From Megascapheus bottae (lineage: Eukaryota; Chordata; Mammalia; Rodentia; Geomyidae), in NCBI GenBank assembly GCA_024803745.1, contig JANJXV010000024.1, positions 6,418,106 to 6,482,105 on the forward strand: a DNA stretch of 64,000 nt. Reading direction: 5' to 3'. This document shows, in pieces, positions 35,785 through 46,329 of the stretch. The translations under genes were made by a program, and so were the position numbers. Under the pieces are notes generated by a model, which saw nothing but the letters and a program-made list of their open reading frames with translations, did not search any database and was not told where the DNA came from. How positions within the stretch are numbered: the stretch's first letter is position 1; every line of letters begins with the position of its first letter.

Positions 35785-36375
35785 TTTAATGGTTGCCCAT
35801 TGATGTTCAGATAAAGTTTAGAATTTTTAAATAGAAGCTCACATCATTTCTCATCTGCCTGCAATTTAGCCTCATAACCTGGAAGAGGGGTTCCAAATTA
35901 CTGAAATATTTTCTTTGCCAAATAAGAATTTTCCTGTTGCCATTTCTGTACTTTAACCCTTATCTTTCTTCAAGCCTGAGTATACAACCTTTTCTTCACC
36001 CTAAAGGGCCCAGCTATATTTTAATAACCCTTTGAAATGTACCTCTGATACTTTTCTGTCAAACTTCATCAGTCCTCATCTCCTGAGGCCTAACTTTTAC
36101 CCTGCTAAGCCTGCTTCCATGTTTCTAGAACCCAGGTCCTTCCTGGAGAATGCACATGGACAGTATCTATAAGTACTCACCTCTCTTTCTTCAGAACCTG
36201 AACATATTCAAGACAGCATTCTGCCTTTTGTCTTATGTTCAGCAATGCATAGTGTACTAAATTAATGTCTCTCAATCTGCTAGAACTCAACTTTATGTTT
36301 TATGTCATTATTACTCCCTTGCATACATATGTGTTTAAAGGCATCAGTCTAATATCTGCCTCCCTATTACAAAGC
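35785..36375 (+). mobile_element. L2 LINE remnant, sense
   Basis: It begins aatggttgcccattgatgttcagataaagtttagaattt and continues ctcacatcatttctcatctgcctgcaatttagcc, the L2 block 'ggataaagtccaaactcc ... gatctggcccc'. C/T-rich segments and a 3'-like end follow. It is heavily diverged, with no open frame. Confidence 0.65.
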
Positions 36376-37825
36376 ACTATTAAGATAGCAGTTTACTGAA
36401 AAGCTATTAACTGATGCCATCACTGCGCACAGTACACTTGGAAATTTAGATTCATTTCAGTCTTCTATACATAAATGCCAGGCAGCATAAAGCTTATTAC
36501 ATATCATACAAAGTGTTTTAGATCGAAGAATCATTGTTCAGTCTTACTTCTTGTCAGTTTAAATGTACCATAGCAGTGGAAATATGCCTTTACAATATGC
36601 TGCATGAATTTATTTCAAGGCTTGATAACTAAACTGTCAGAAATCCTAAATTCATCAGAGACTGCATTATTTTTATGTAGATAAAAGATATGGGTCTCTA
36701 TTCTATTACATGAATTGTCATCATAATATTACAGTTAAAGCTAATGAACCATTCTCTGGCATTTGAAAAGCCAGTTAACGGCGAATTTTCCTGACGAAGC
36801 TCAAGTTTATAAATGAATTAAGTCTGTTTGTGTGAGTGCTGTAATGACTGTGAAATTATTCCTTAAAGTTATAAAAATATCCTCTTTCTGCCCCCAATTA
36901 AGGACAGCAAAACCTACTCAAAACAAATCATATTAATTTAATAAAATTAGATATATATGACTTGAGAAAAAAATCATCCATGAACGGAATAGTACTTGTC
37001 ATAGCAAACATGATTAAAATTAGAATTGAATACCCAGCTTCAATCAGTTTGCTTTAGCCCTCCTACACCAGCTATGTACAGATACAATCACACCCTTGAT
37101 GTACATTCATGTTTAATAACATTTTTTGTCTCTCAGTCAAGAAATAAATGATTCATATTTTTTAATTCTTCATGTCTGTACCACATACTTGATTTTTGGA
37201 ATCCATTGATTGTTTAGTGATTGCAGTTATCATAAGCAGGGCTGCGTTCAAGGAGGAATCCCACCAATACTGCAAGCCAAGTGGCAATTCTTGAAGGAAT
37301 CTCCTAATAACTTTTTGAGAACCAATTTTAAGTTTTATTTGTTTCACAAAGAGAATATTATTGGAAAACCTCAAATATGTTCACTTACGGATTTTGGATA
37401 TTCTCTTACCACTTTTTTTTAAGGAATTCCATTGGTTTCTATAGAAAATAAAACATTTGCACAAATACAAGATATTGTAGTATAGGTATATTATATTTTA
37501 TGAGATTTTGATAATTATATATGTATATATTTATATACTTACTAAGCATGAAAACACATTTGCCGTTCTTCAAATTCCTAAGCTTGAAATCCCTCAATTT
37601 GAAATAAGAAGTGAGCATTAACAATTAGCTTTAGTGGGGTGCCCATTGACTTCTTTTATTTCAATTCATTGGCTAATTTTAGTTTTCAGGAATTGTGACA
37701 AGCTTTGGCTTCAACCAATTTTATCTCTATGAGATGTTAAAGTAACAATATTAAAAAAGATCACTTGTGAAAGATTTTCCAAGTTTCTACATATTTAGCC
37801 GCTCCTATAAACAGTCACAATTCCA
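36376..37825. other. Unassigned stretch with a candidate conserved segment
   Basis: No repeat family recognised. The part around 36740-36905 is non-repetitive, holds two CpGs otherwise rare here (cggcgaattttcctgacg) and TAAT-type motifs. It is flagged as a candidate only. Confidence 0.35.
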
Positions 37826-37942
37826 GACAGATGATAGACAGACAGACAGACAGACAGATGCATGTATGCATGCATACATACATATAAAGGCCAGCAGGCA
37901 GCAGACAGACAGACAAAAAGACAGAAAGACAGACCGACAGAT
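37826..37942. repeat. (GACA)/(CATA) compound microsatellite
   Basis: CAGA/GACA units in two blocks, separated by a CATG/CATA-rich segment. Short open frames here encode Asp-Arg-Gln-Thr repeats and are artefacts. Confidence 0.92.
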
Positions 37943-38084
37943 AGGTATTTGTTCAGCTCTTTCTGGTAATAGACAGGCAGAATCTAGGGCTTTTGGTGGC
38001 TATCTTCTATTAATACTTTTCTTAGATGTTTTCAGTCAAAGATATTTTCACATTTTAATTTAATATTTTGTTTAGTGATAAATG

Positions 38085-38260
38085 AGATGTGTAAGAAAGT
38101 GCTGAACTTGAAATCTGAAAAATAGGTCCAAATTCTGACTCACCTTCCATCAGCTATCACTTGACTGATACAGTAGGCAATTTTGTCCTTTTAAAGCTGA
38201 AAAAATAATGCTGACTCAACTATTTTGATGCTTCATAAAAGGAACAAATGGTACATATAG
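38085..38260 (+). mobile_element. MIR SINE remnant, sense
   Basis: Order: aagtgctgaacttgaaatctgaaaaataggtccaaattctgactc, ccatcagctatcacttgac, and tttgtccttttaaagctgaaaaaataatg, following the sense MIR consensus. Confidence 0.6.
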
Positions 38261-38530
38261 ATTTACTTTAAAATGTTTTAGATTTAATTTTAAAGGCAAA
38301 TTATTATGTGCAACCAGAGTATTTATCTCAGAACATAGTAAATTATTTCTCCATGTAATTTATCTATAGGAGTCAAACAATGAAATGTGGTGTATTCAAA
38401 ATTTCACAGACAGTAAGAGTTTAACAAAGCAGAATTATTAAAACTCGATTCCTTCCCTACTGATCAGCTTTCTGAAAACAAAAGCAACAAAAAACAACAA
38501 AAATTAATTTTATCAGAGTAATATATCACT

Positions 38531-38549
38531 AGAAAATTTTCTAGTTAAT
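38531..38549. repeat. Left TSD of the twin-primed L1
   Basis: agaaaattttctagttaat, identical to 39901-39919. Confidence 0.96.
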
Positions 38550-39900
38550 CATTTTCCTGATCCTGGCCATTCTAACTGGAGTGAGGGGGAATCTTAGAGT
38601 TGTTTTGATTTGCATTACTTTTATGACCAGAGATGTTGAGCATTTCTTCATGTGTCTATAGGCCATGTTTGTTTCTTTTTCAGAGAAGACTCTCCTTAAG
38701 TCTTTGGCTCATTTTTTAATGGGATGGTTGTTACTTTGGGGATTAGTTTTGGAGTGATTCAATTTTTTGAGTTGTTGATATGTTTTAGATATGAGGCCTT
38801 TGTCCGTTGTTTGGTTGGTGAAGATCTTCTCCCACTCTGTAGGTTTCCTAATTAATTTACTAGCTATGTCCTTTGCCATACAAAAGCTCTGCAGTTTAAT
38901 GCAGTCCCACTTATCCAGCCTTTCTCTGATTGGTTGTGATTCTTGGTCCTTATTAAGAAAGTTTCGACCTGTGCCAAGGAGGCCTAGGGTATCTCCTATT
39001 CCTTCTTGTAAAGTTTTCAGTGTGTCACCTTTTACCTCCAGGTCTGATACTGGAGGGGATGTGGCCAGGAGGGATCACTACTACACTGTTGTTGGGAGTG
39101 CAAACTCATTCAACCACTATGGAAAGCAGTATGGCAGTGCCTCAAAAGGCTAAACATAGAACTCCCCTATGACCCAGCAATTCCACTACTTGGCATTTAC
39201 CCAACCATCCAGAAACTAGGGCATACTAAATCCACTAGCACAACAATGTTCATTGCAGCATTATTCACCATAGCAAAGATATGGAACCAACCTAGGTGTC
39301 CCTCAGTTGATGAGTAGATCAACAAGTTGTGGTATTTGTACACAATGGAATTCTATGCTGCTGTCAGAAAAAACGACATAGCCCCCATTTGTTAGGAAAT
39401 GGAAAGTCTTAGAAAAAATCATATTAAGTGAAGTAAGCCAGACTCAAAGGAACTTAGGCTCAATGGTTTCCCTCATTTGTCATAATCAGTAGAAACCTTG
39501 GGCACTAATAGCAGAGATCTGCAATAGAGCAAAACCTTGATACATAAGGCCATATAGTATGAAGCTAATTGAAAAGACCTCCAGGATATTGAAACAAAAG
39601 CCATATAATGAGTGATTGTTGCCCCCAATGTACTATATTATCTCTCATCTCTTTTACTGTCCCTTGGTTATCTCATATTGTTACAGTATCTCACTTTGTT
39701 ATCTGATATATTGGGTTTATTTGTATTTGGTTATTTGAAATTGGATAGGGAAGGGGGGAAAACCAAGACGGGTGCGGGGGTGGAGGGGAGGGTTAAGGGT
39801 ACCAAGACATGTGAAAGGGTATCAATATATGTGAATTAATGCACTTTCTATCTGGCAAATATCATGTAACCTTTTTATTAATTACAATAAAAATAAAAAA
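38550..39900 (+). mobile_element. Twin-primed (5'-inverted) L1 with perfect 19-bp TSD
   Basis: The left part (38550 to about 39046) is ORF2 DNA in antisense (tcctgatcctggccattctaac, ttgatttgcattacttttatgacc). The right part (about 39047-39900) is ORF2 C-terminus and 3' UTR in sense, ending in an A-rich tail. The junction joins adjoining ORF2 positions with only a small loss, the signature of twin priming. The 19-bp direct repeats are identical, so the insertion is among the youngest here. The 120-codon + strand frame at 38791 is a chimeric artefact. Confidence 0.96.
39047..39317 (+). pseudogene. L1 ORF2 C-terminal remnant within the inverted L1
   Basis: Sense ORF2 coding for the Cys/Trp-rich region through [13 protein letters not shown] and [14 protein letters not shown], ending at TAG (39315-39317). 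At least one frame shift lies upstream. It shares the TAG and the following TTG with the copy at 29769-30815. Confidence 0.85.
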
Positions 39901-39919
39901 AGAAAATTTTCTAGTTAAT
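39901..39919. repeat. Right TSD of the twin-primed L1
   Basis: Identical 19-bp copy of 38531-38549. The site begins agaaaa, a reasonable L1 endonuclease target read from the opposite strand. Confidence 0.96.
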
Positions 39920-39989
39920 ACAGAATATTTAGTCTCCTCATTTTATATGTATTTGTGCTGTCTTATCTACCTTATCAAAAAAATAAGCA

Positions 39990-40085
39990 CGTGAAGTTAA
40001 GACAATGGATTATGGAGTCAGAAAAATCTAAGCTCTAATGAATTGATACTTGAACTATTTAAAGTCATTTATAAGAATGAAAAGC
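39990..40085 (+). mobile_element. Possible MIR fragment, sense
   Basis: gacaatggattatggagtcagaaaaatctaagctct resembles the MIR 5' region ('ggactctggagccagactgcctgggttc'). Short and diverged. Confidence 0.4.
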
Positions 40086-40093
40086 TAGATTGT

Positions 40094-40162
40094 TCATATG
40101 TATATATGTGTGTGTGTATACATATACATATATATATATAGCCTCTCTTGGGTCTTGAATAT

Positions 40163-40203
<41 letters not shown>
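40094..40203. repeat. Compound (TG)/(TA)n microsatellite containing a SINE-end duplicate
   Basis: TATG/TG units, then TA runs, interrupted at 40141-40159 by gcctctcttgggtcttgaa. Nearly the same sequence recurs at 40204-40222 as the start of the neighbouring SINE. Tyr-Ile repeat open frames over it are artefacts. Confidence 0.92.
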
Positions 40204-40204
<1 letters not shown>

Positions 40205-40389
40205 CCTCTCTTGGGGCTTGAACTCAGCATCTGAGTACTGTCCTTGGGCTTTTTCCTCAAGGCAAGCACTCTGCCACTTGAGACACAGCACCATTTCCGG
40301 CTTTTCTATGTATGTGGTACTGAAGAAGTAAACCTGGGTCTTTGTGCGTGCTAGACAAGAATTCTACCACTAGCCCAAACTCCTGGCCC
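40204..40389 (-). mobile_element. IDL-Geo-like SINE, antisense
   Basis: Complement of the family: ttggggcttgaactcagc, gggctttttcctcaaggcaagc, the linker tttctatgtatgtggtact, gtaaacctgggtctttgtgc and a tcctggccc end. It abuts a TA microsatellite on its 3' side, where the A-tail is expected. Confidence 0.88.
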
Positions 40390-40810
40390 TTTGTTGTTCT
40401 TTTAAATGCATGCATTGTAGGAAACTTCAATATTCCACTATATTTCATTAGCATTGCTCATAACATCCTTTCTGCTCAATAGAATCTAAACCAGTCTCTT
40501 CACTTAGAAAATGTAAATAAACACTCAAAATTTACTCTTTGAAAACACAATGTGCTTAGTAATTTATTCTCTGCCACAGTCACTCAGCCTATGTTCAAAT
40601 TAGAAAGAATTATACATATAAAATAGTGCATACATGCATATATACATAACAGGAACACCATGTGTTTGCTGATACTGAGGAAAAATGATTTGTCCTGTTT
40701 CAACACATCAAACACTGAAGCCTAATGTTGAGGGCAAACAAAAAGAATTAGTGTCTCATTCACATATATATTTACATATATTCACAAACTTACCCACATA
40801 TCTCATTTTT

Positions 40811-41052
40811 TTTGTTTTTTTTTTTTTTGGTTGGTCATGGGGCTTGAACTCTGGGCCTGGGTATAGTCCCTCAGCTCTTCAGTTCAAGTCTACCACAGTA
40901 CCCCTGGAGCCACAGCCCCACTTCTGGTTTTCTGGTGGTTAATTGGAGATGAGTCAAATGGACTTTAGTGTCCGGGATGACTTTAAACTGCAGTGCTCAG
41001 ATCTCTGCATCATGTGTAGCTAGTATTACAGGTGTGAGCCACTGCACCCGGC
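40811..41052 (-). mobile_element. B1-dID-like SINE, antisense, with TSD
   Basis: Full-length antisense copy with a long T tail, ggggcttgaactctgggcctgg, cttctggttttctggtggttaattgg, and tgtgagccactgcacccgg. Flanks catatctcattttt (40797-40810) and catatctcactttt (41053-41066) form a 14-bp TSD with one mismatch. Confidence 0.92.
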
Positions 41053-41066
41053 CATATCTCACTTTT

Positions 41067-42186
41067 AAAATGTTAGCATTTTGGGTTATAATCATTTATA
41101 TGAAATATTTTAAGCACCACATATTCCAATTAACATTTTGAGGAGGGTAAAAGTGATGTTACAGTAGGAAAAATGACAAAATAATTCAATATTATATTAT
41201 TTTATTTCAATACATGGGAATATTGATGGAAATAGTTGCAATGCAAACTTAAAGCCAGGAATAACAATTTTTTCAGTTCTCTCCTAATTAAACTCATACC
41301 AACTGAAGTGAAAATGTGTTCACATAGAAAGTTTTGTCACAATCAGTTATCAAATTTGTTGACAGGGGCCATGTCTCCTCAGTGAAGTGAACTTAGAGGA
41401 TTTTATGTATATGCCTAACTAAAAGAAATAATGAAAATCTCTCTTATAAGCCACATTTAACACAATGGATATACCAATTAAAATACAAGTTAATGTAAAG
41501 TAAAGTCACATAAAGGTGGTTCTTTAACAAATTACCTAGCTATTGAACCCCTTAGATATAATTTGTGACCTCAGTGTAAATTTTAAAATTCATTGCTAAG
41601 TTAGAGTTCAAAAATGCCAGCATCACAACTAATTGGCAAGAATAATTTTCAGTTTTGTTTAAAATTTCTTTGCTTTATGAATACAGAGAAAAACATGTAT
41701 TAGAATGATTCAAAGGGACAAGGTAATAAAATCTTAGTTGTAATATTTTTTTCAGTTGACAGTGGTTCATGTTTTCTTTTGTTGCTGCTTTATTATGCCC
41801 TTGCAAGTTATTCCTGTTTTAGAGAAGAATAGAGTTGTAACTAAAAATACAATAAAATTGAAATCATTGATCAGAATATTTGAATACTTCTTTAAAAAGT
41901 AGCAGATTTCTACAAATGCAGATTTTATGCAAAATTCTTACTGTGATTTTATTCTTTGCATTTAGCTTTTTCTTGGGAATGAAACCAAATGATTCTCACA
42001 TATAATGAAGTCCAAGAAAGTGAGACAGTGCTCGTCTAAGTACCTGGAAATTTTAAACTTGATGCTATTAATTTGAATTTGAAAGTGTCAGTGATTATAT
42101 GCTTATTATTGACATGCAATCTTAGGAAAATTCCTTCATCCATTTGCACATAATAACCTTTACCATATACTACAAAGGTTTATTCC
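41067..42186. other. Unassigned AT-rich stretch
   Basis: No supported gene or repeat. Confidence 0.45.
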
Positions 42187-42365
42187 TGGGTTTTCTTGGG
42201 ATTTGAACTCCTAGACTGTGCTTATAAGATATGTTTTCTTATCACTAAGCATTGCTGATTTTTGCTTCTTTTCTTTAAAAATAAGATCTCACTACTTACC
42301 TGAATGTGTCCTTGGATGTGTTTTGCCCATGTAAACCTTCCTGATAGCTAGTGTAAAAGGTACGC
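42187..42365 (-). mobile_element. Old B1-dID-type SINE, antisense
   Basis: ID-like complement (ttgggatttgaactcctag, then tatcactaagcattgct) followed by aaaataagatctcactactt and a 7SL-like complement (aaccttcctgatagctagtg). Degraded. Confidence 0.55.
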
Positions 42366-42382
42366 ATTATATAATTAGTGGT

Positions 42383-42540
42383 CTACCACTAATCCATAGC
42401 TGCCATTTCCAGATTTTTGGTGATTATTTGGATATAACAGTTTCATGGTCTTTCGTGCCTGTGCTGACTTCGAACAGCAGTCCTCAGATCTCAGCCTCCT
42501 GAGTAGCTAGTATTACAGGCATTAACCACTGGCGTTCAGC
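42383..42540 (-). mobile_element. B1-dID-like SINE, antisense, 3'-truncated
   Basis: The part from the internal linker (gatttttggtgattatttgg) through cagtcctcagatctcagcctcctgagtagctagtattacaggc is present; the ID-like half is mostly missing. Confidence 0.8.
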
Positions 42541-44339
42541 AAATTAACTCTTAAATTCAGAAAATAATTATATATAGTAATTATATTTTACTCATAGGAA
42601 GTAAATTAAAATTTTATTGAAAAATGATGAAAACAAAACATTAAATTTTTTGGTACATTCTGCTAAAGGCTTTATTAACTTTTTAATTTTATGTAAGGTC
42701 AAGATTAGTGAAAGGTTTTTGGTGCTATGTGTACAAGTAAGAACACTGAAATGAAAGTGCATGAGTATGTAGAAATGGCATTTATAATTCCAATTATATT
42801 TGTGAAAGCCTCAAACCTAATACTAGCTAAAATAGTAGGCAAAATTTATGAAGAAGCAAAGTGAACATATTATCAGTATATTGTGTAATTGTAAACTCTG
42901 ATTTGACTAAAACTAATTAGAATTAAACATTTTATCTGAGAAAGAATGTTTAAACATGCAAAACAATTTATATTTAATTATGTCTATGTCAATCAGTTGT
43001 AAGAAAGAAAAGGCAGAAACTAGTACCTTCTCATTAGTTTATCAGTAGATCATCCAAAATGATAAAAACTTAAATCCAAATTCATCATTTTTCCTTCATG
43101 GGAATATGAATTCGCATAATCAGTGCTTTCATATAGATTATTTACTGGAATTTATAGTTCTTCCCTAGTTCTAACTAGGATGCAATGACGTTGGCCATGC
43201 TGAGGACATTCTTTGAGGGATTTGTGAAACTAATACATTACTGATCATTTTCCAGCCAGAAAAAAGTAGGTGCTTCTTTTCCTTGTCATTTTAATTCATA
43301 AAAGTAGGATGTAAATGTATGTCATTATTTTCTTTTCCTACCACACATTGTCTAAAGTCTGAATATGAGAACAAGATCATATTTTCTCAAAATTGTTTAG
43401 GGCATAAAAGAGAAGACTGATCAATACATGTTCAAGATTTCTATGTTTTGGACAAAAATGTGATGAAATTCCTGAAGCCCTTAGAACAGAGCCATCTTAA
43501 TAAAGTACTGTCTTCATTTCAGGATGTAATTACAATGTATTTTTCTCTCAAATGAGCTACAGTTACTGTTCATCATCAGTAGAGGTGAAATACAAATGCA
43601 GTGAATGATATTGGTAAAATTAAAAAAAAACTTACTGCCACCTATAGGCAATATTTCACTTTGAAACAGAGTAAGTACATAGTTCAAAGTTTGTGATATT
43701 GCCATTTGAAGAGTCTTTAATGACTTAGAAATAGGTGAACTAGAAAACATCCCCAGATCAAACTGATATTAAAGGCTTTCAAGAAAAGAAAAAATTATTT
43801 TTGATATTCACTGTTTTACCCACCATCTATCTGTATGTGCATGGCATTCTTCTTTGCTTTACAATTGCAGATCCATTGGCTGGTGAGGTGGTGAACTGAG
43901 CTATTTTTTTCTTCCAGTTTATAGTTATTTTCAGCCTCAACCTGGAAAATGAGCACAGTGACCATCTGAGAGTGCTGGCTTCCTCTAGCCTTCTTTGTAT
44001 TCTAAGATTGAGCTCATATTATTTAGGGTTGACACTCCATGGTCTTGATCCTAAAAATACCGTGCAAGACTCACATTTTCTGTCTAGCCTGGGGAGTTTG
44101 TAATGTAGCTTTGCTGGTTGGACTCAGTCAATAGAATCAGTACTTCAGTAATCGTAGGAGTCATTGTACTCATATCTCAACTTGGAAGAAAAACTAGAAT
44201 ACATCAGTATAACCACCACTTCCAAGGATAAAAATCACTCTCATTTTTATGTATATCCCACTACATTTTTGAGATTCACTTCAAATTGTTACGCTTTTTA
44301 TGTAATCTTGTATGATTGACTCCCTTCAGGGCTTTTTCT
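42541..44339. other. Unassigned stretch
   Basis: No supported gene or repeat. The segment 43850-44200 is less AT-rich and non-repetitive but has no open frame of note. Confidence 0.4.
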
Positions 44340-44572
44340 GAGGGGGTGGAAGGCGTCCTGGGGCTTGAAATCTGGGCACTGTAATTGAGCTTTTGAGCTC
44401 AAGGATGTGGCTCATCCACTTAAACCACAGCTCCACTTTTGCCTTTTCTAATTGGTAGTTAATTGGAATTAAGAGTCTTATGAACATTCCTGCAGCAACT
44501 GGCTTTGAACCCTAATCCTCAGATCTCTTCCTCCTGAGTAGTTAGGATGACAGGCATAAGCAACTTTCACTT
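44340..44572 (-). mobile_element. B1-dID-like SINE, antisense
   Basis: ggggcttgaaatctgggcactg, ccacttaaaccacagctccac, attggtagttaattggaattaagagtc and cctcagatctcttcctcctgagtagttagg appear in the family order. Confidence 0.85.
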
Positions 44573-45429
44573 GGATTACTTCAGAGTTACTGGTACCTCT
44601 TTGTTACTATGTTCCTCCCCTCACTGTTTACCCTCCTTTTTGCCTTTCCTCACCAGAGGATGTCTTAGAAGAGTGCCCAGAATTCAACCATCATTCTTAT
44701 TTGACTGAGAACCATTGACATTGTCTCTAAGAGATCCAGATACAAAGTGGAAATACTGTTCTAAATATTTATTTGGTCATCTATTAAAAGTATTTGTTAT
44801 AATGTCCAAAAATTCTTCTATACTTGGGAATTCAGAAGTGTTAGGAGATTGTTATATTTATTATTAACACATTAATGTAGTACTACTTTAATTAAAAAGT
44901 AGATTGTGTATACTGTGGTAATATAGCAAATATATTCAGTATATATGACCAGATCAGAATAGTGGACATTTCCATTTCCATAAATTGTAAGAGATTTTTG
45001 GTTAACACGTAATGATTTATTTAAAATATAATAACACAATTTTAGTACCATATAATTTTATGTATATGTTGTTTGAAAAACATTGTACTATTTTAACACA
45101 TGTATGAAGCCTACTGATTAAATCTGTATCTTCTATTTCCTTATCAAAGCTTTATATTTGTATTCTTTGACAAACACCATTTATATTTGTATTCTGCTGA
45201 CAGTTTTAGACTTCATAGTTAGAGGAAACACTTGATCATTTTTATTACTTCTTTGTGTCCCAGATTCTTTATATTAAAATTTTTTGTCAGAAATTTCTAT
45301 AAATAAATGGAGCAACAAACATTGAGGAACTATATTCTGTTTGAATTTCTTTAAAGATATTTAAATTATGAAGGTCAAAGATCTTTCTGTTTTGCCCTGT
45401 CTCATTTCTTTATTTAATGTAATTCTTTC
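44573..45429. other. Unassigned AT-rich stretch
   Basis: No supported feature. Confidence 0.45.
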
Positions 45430-45645
45430 AATGGTGTGACTTTAACTCAAGTAAACCACCACAAATATGGTCCCTTGCTTTACTCTTTTTTAAACTATTG
45501 TATATACCATACTGTATACTTTGTTATTTTTGTTTATCATCTATCTTCCTCAAGTAAAATATAAGCTCCTATCAGCTACAACACTATCCATAATATAGCA
45601 GACTCTAAATTTAAAAAATATGAATATATGAATGACACACTGAAT
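45430..45645 (+). mobile_element. L2 LINE 3' end remnant, sense
   Basis: ttgtttatcatctatcttcctcaagtaaaatataagctcc, then atagcagactctaaatttaaaaaatatgaatatatgaatg, matches the L2 terminal order ('gtctgtctcccccactagactgtgagctcc ... aataaatgtttgttgaatg'). Confidence 0.5.
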
Positions 45646-45976
45646 GACTAGCATGTCATATTAGTTCTGATATTTTCCAAATTACTGTCAAAATATTTGG
45701 GCATAAATCAAAATTTAGTAGCTATTTTGCCCATTAAAGGGAGAAGAGATTATTGCTTCTAAATAAAGCTTTGAGTAGCAAAGATTATAAGTGCATTCTT
45801 TTCAAATAAATAAGTTAATAAACATATTTTAGTCATTTTTCAATCTGAATGACTGTAGTTTTCCTCACATGTCTTGTTATAAACTAAATATGGATTTTCA
45901 CAGTAAATCCCGGAGTGTTTCTTATAGCAGTAACCTTAATTCTTCACATTACAGGAACTATAAAAAACAGAATGAA

Positions 45977-46172
45977 GGCTGGGAGTTTGGCCTAGTGGTA
46001 GATTGCTTACCTAGCATGCACGAAGACCCGGGTTCAATTCCTCGGTACCATATACACAGAAAAAAGGCAGAAGTGGTTCTGAGGCTCAAGTGGTAGAACT
46101 CTAGCCTTGAGAAAGCCCAAGGACAGTACTCAGACCCTGAGTTCAAGCCCAGGACTGGCAAAAAAAAAAAAG
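45977..46172 (+). mobile_element. IDL-Geo-like SINE, best-preserved copy
   Basis: The left monomer has a perfect pol III A box (tggcctagtgg, 45988-45998) and B box (ggttcaattcc, 46031-46041). After tatacacagaaaa, the right monomer carries gaggctcaagtggtagaactctagcc and ccctgagttcaagcccaggactggc, followed by a poly-A tail. It is a good reference copy for the family. The two overlapping open frames here are SINE translations. Confidence 0.93.
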
Positions 46173-46329
46173 AATGCAATCAAATCTCTATTTTTATAAA
46201 TTACAGTGATTTTTTTAAACCTGACTTTCTATAAATGACAGGGAGAGAAATTTTGATCACCAGAATGCTGAACAAAGTGGTCACGTTAGAAAATTTACTT
46301 AGAAATTAAACAGTAAATTTGTCTCATTG

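Noticed and set aside
37826..37942. Possible CRISPR-like repeat array
   Set aside because: Units are 4-nt simple repeats without spacers, in a mammalian context.
38791..39153. 120-codon + strand open frame
   Set aside because: It crosses the inversion junction of the twin-primed L1, joining antisense ORF2 to sense ORF2 in an unrelated phase.
40069..40331. Overlapping Tyr-Ile-rich open frames on both strands
   Set aside because: They are translations of the TA/TG microsatellite and the adjacent SINE.
45977..46060. Possible tRNA gene
   Set aside because: The A and B boxes belong to the left monomer of a SINE with a poly-A tail; there is no cloverleaf or tRNA terminator.
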